Shown here one piece after another: positions 63,881-64,000 of a stretch of 64,000 nt of DNA. The first letter of the stretch is position 1, and each line of letters opens with the position of its first letter. The stretch spans positions 225,288,501-225,352,500 of the forward strand of contig JAUMIR010000004.1 in the NCBI GenBank assembly GCA_030847615.1. The letters run 5' to 3'. The notes beneath the pieces were generated by a model, which saw only the letters and a list, made by a program, of their open reading frames with translations, was not told where the DNA came from and ran no database searches. Both the position numbers and the translations under genes were made by a program. This DNA is from Gambelia wislizenii (taxonomy: Eukaryota > Chordata > Lepidosauria > Squamata > Crotaphytidae).

Positions 63881-64000
63881 TCCACTTTCTTTATGATTTA
63901 TAGCGTGGTGTCCAGATCTGTGCTTTTTTAATAAGCTACAGGGGTGGTGGTGAAGCAGGCTTATCTGCTTGCCCGTTTTATCTCTGTTTAGCTGTTCACA
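63881..64000. other. Right edge, nothing recognised
   Basis: Short AT-rich stretch. It resembles sequence after the repeat copy at 46 kb (compare the Penelope-adjacent segment), so the repeat may continue. Confidence 0.3.

Overview
The window is animal nuclear DNA and looks like a squamate reptile. It holds split vertebrate genes with GT/AG introns and a repeat mix of CR1, L2, BovB-type and Penelope-like retroelements, tRNA-derived SINEs with the lizard-type core, hAT elements with 8-bp target duplications, and many TA-flanked inverted-repeat DNA transposons. The species cannot be named from the sequence alone.

Three conserved genes are readable by protein similarity recalled from the human orthologues. 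The last four coding exons of NUP153 (nuclear-basket nucleoporin, + strand) lie at 5318-10716. The complete FAM8A1 (RDD-family membrane protein of the HRD1 ERAD complex, - strand, five exons) lies at 30115-17923. The 3' six coding exons of CAP2 (actin-binding cyclase-associated protein 2, - strand) lie at 56482-39513. NUP153 and FAM8A1 are tail to tail, and CAP2 lies upstream of FAM8A1 on the same strand. This is the order and relative orientation of human 6p22.3. The 5' part of NUP153 is off the left edge, and the N-terminal part of CAP2 is probably off the right edge. The three genes have no known joint function; the linkage is ancestral synteny.

Layout: 1-5317 NUP153 intron with a large TA-flanked element; 5318-11730 NUP153 3' exons and 3' UTR; 11.7-16.9 kb intergenic; 16.9-30.2 kb FAM8A1 with its CpG-island first exon, a decayed BovB LINE and a GC-rich minisatellite transposon in its introns; 30.4-37.3 kb repeat-rich intergenic DNA (Penelope-like remnant, CR1, SINEs, hAT); 37.4-38.2 kb a possible two-exon micropeptide gene; 37.6-64 kb CAP2 and its introns, loaded with nested transposons and an L2 LINE.

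The most unusual points are these. (1) At least five DNA-transposon copies carry large GC-rich tandem arrays in their interiors, some made of hairpin units. (2) A CR1 copy has had an internal segment replaced by such an array. (3) A spliced micropeptide candidate lies antisense to the likely CAP2 3' UTR. (4) Hammerhead-like CUGANGA...GAAA cores occur in two Penelope-like repeats. No CRISPR, operon, phage or bacterial-type system is present.
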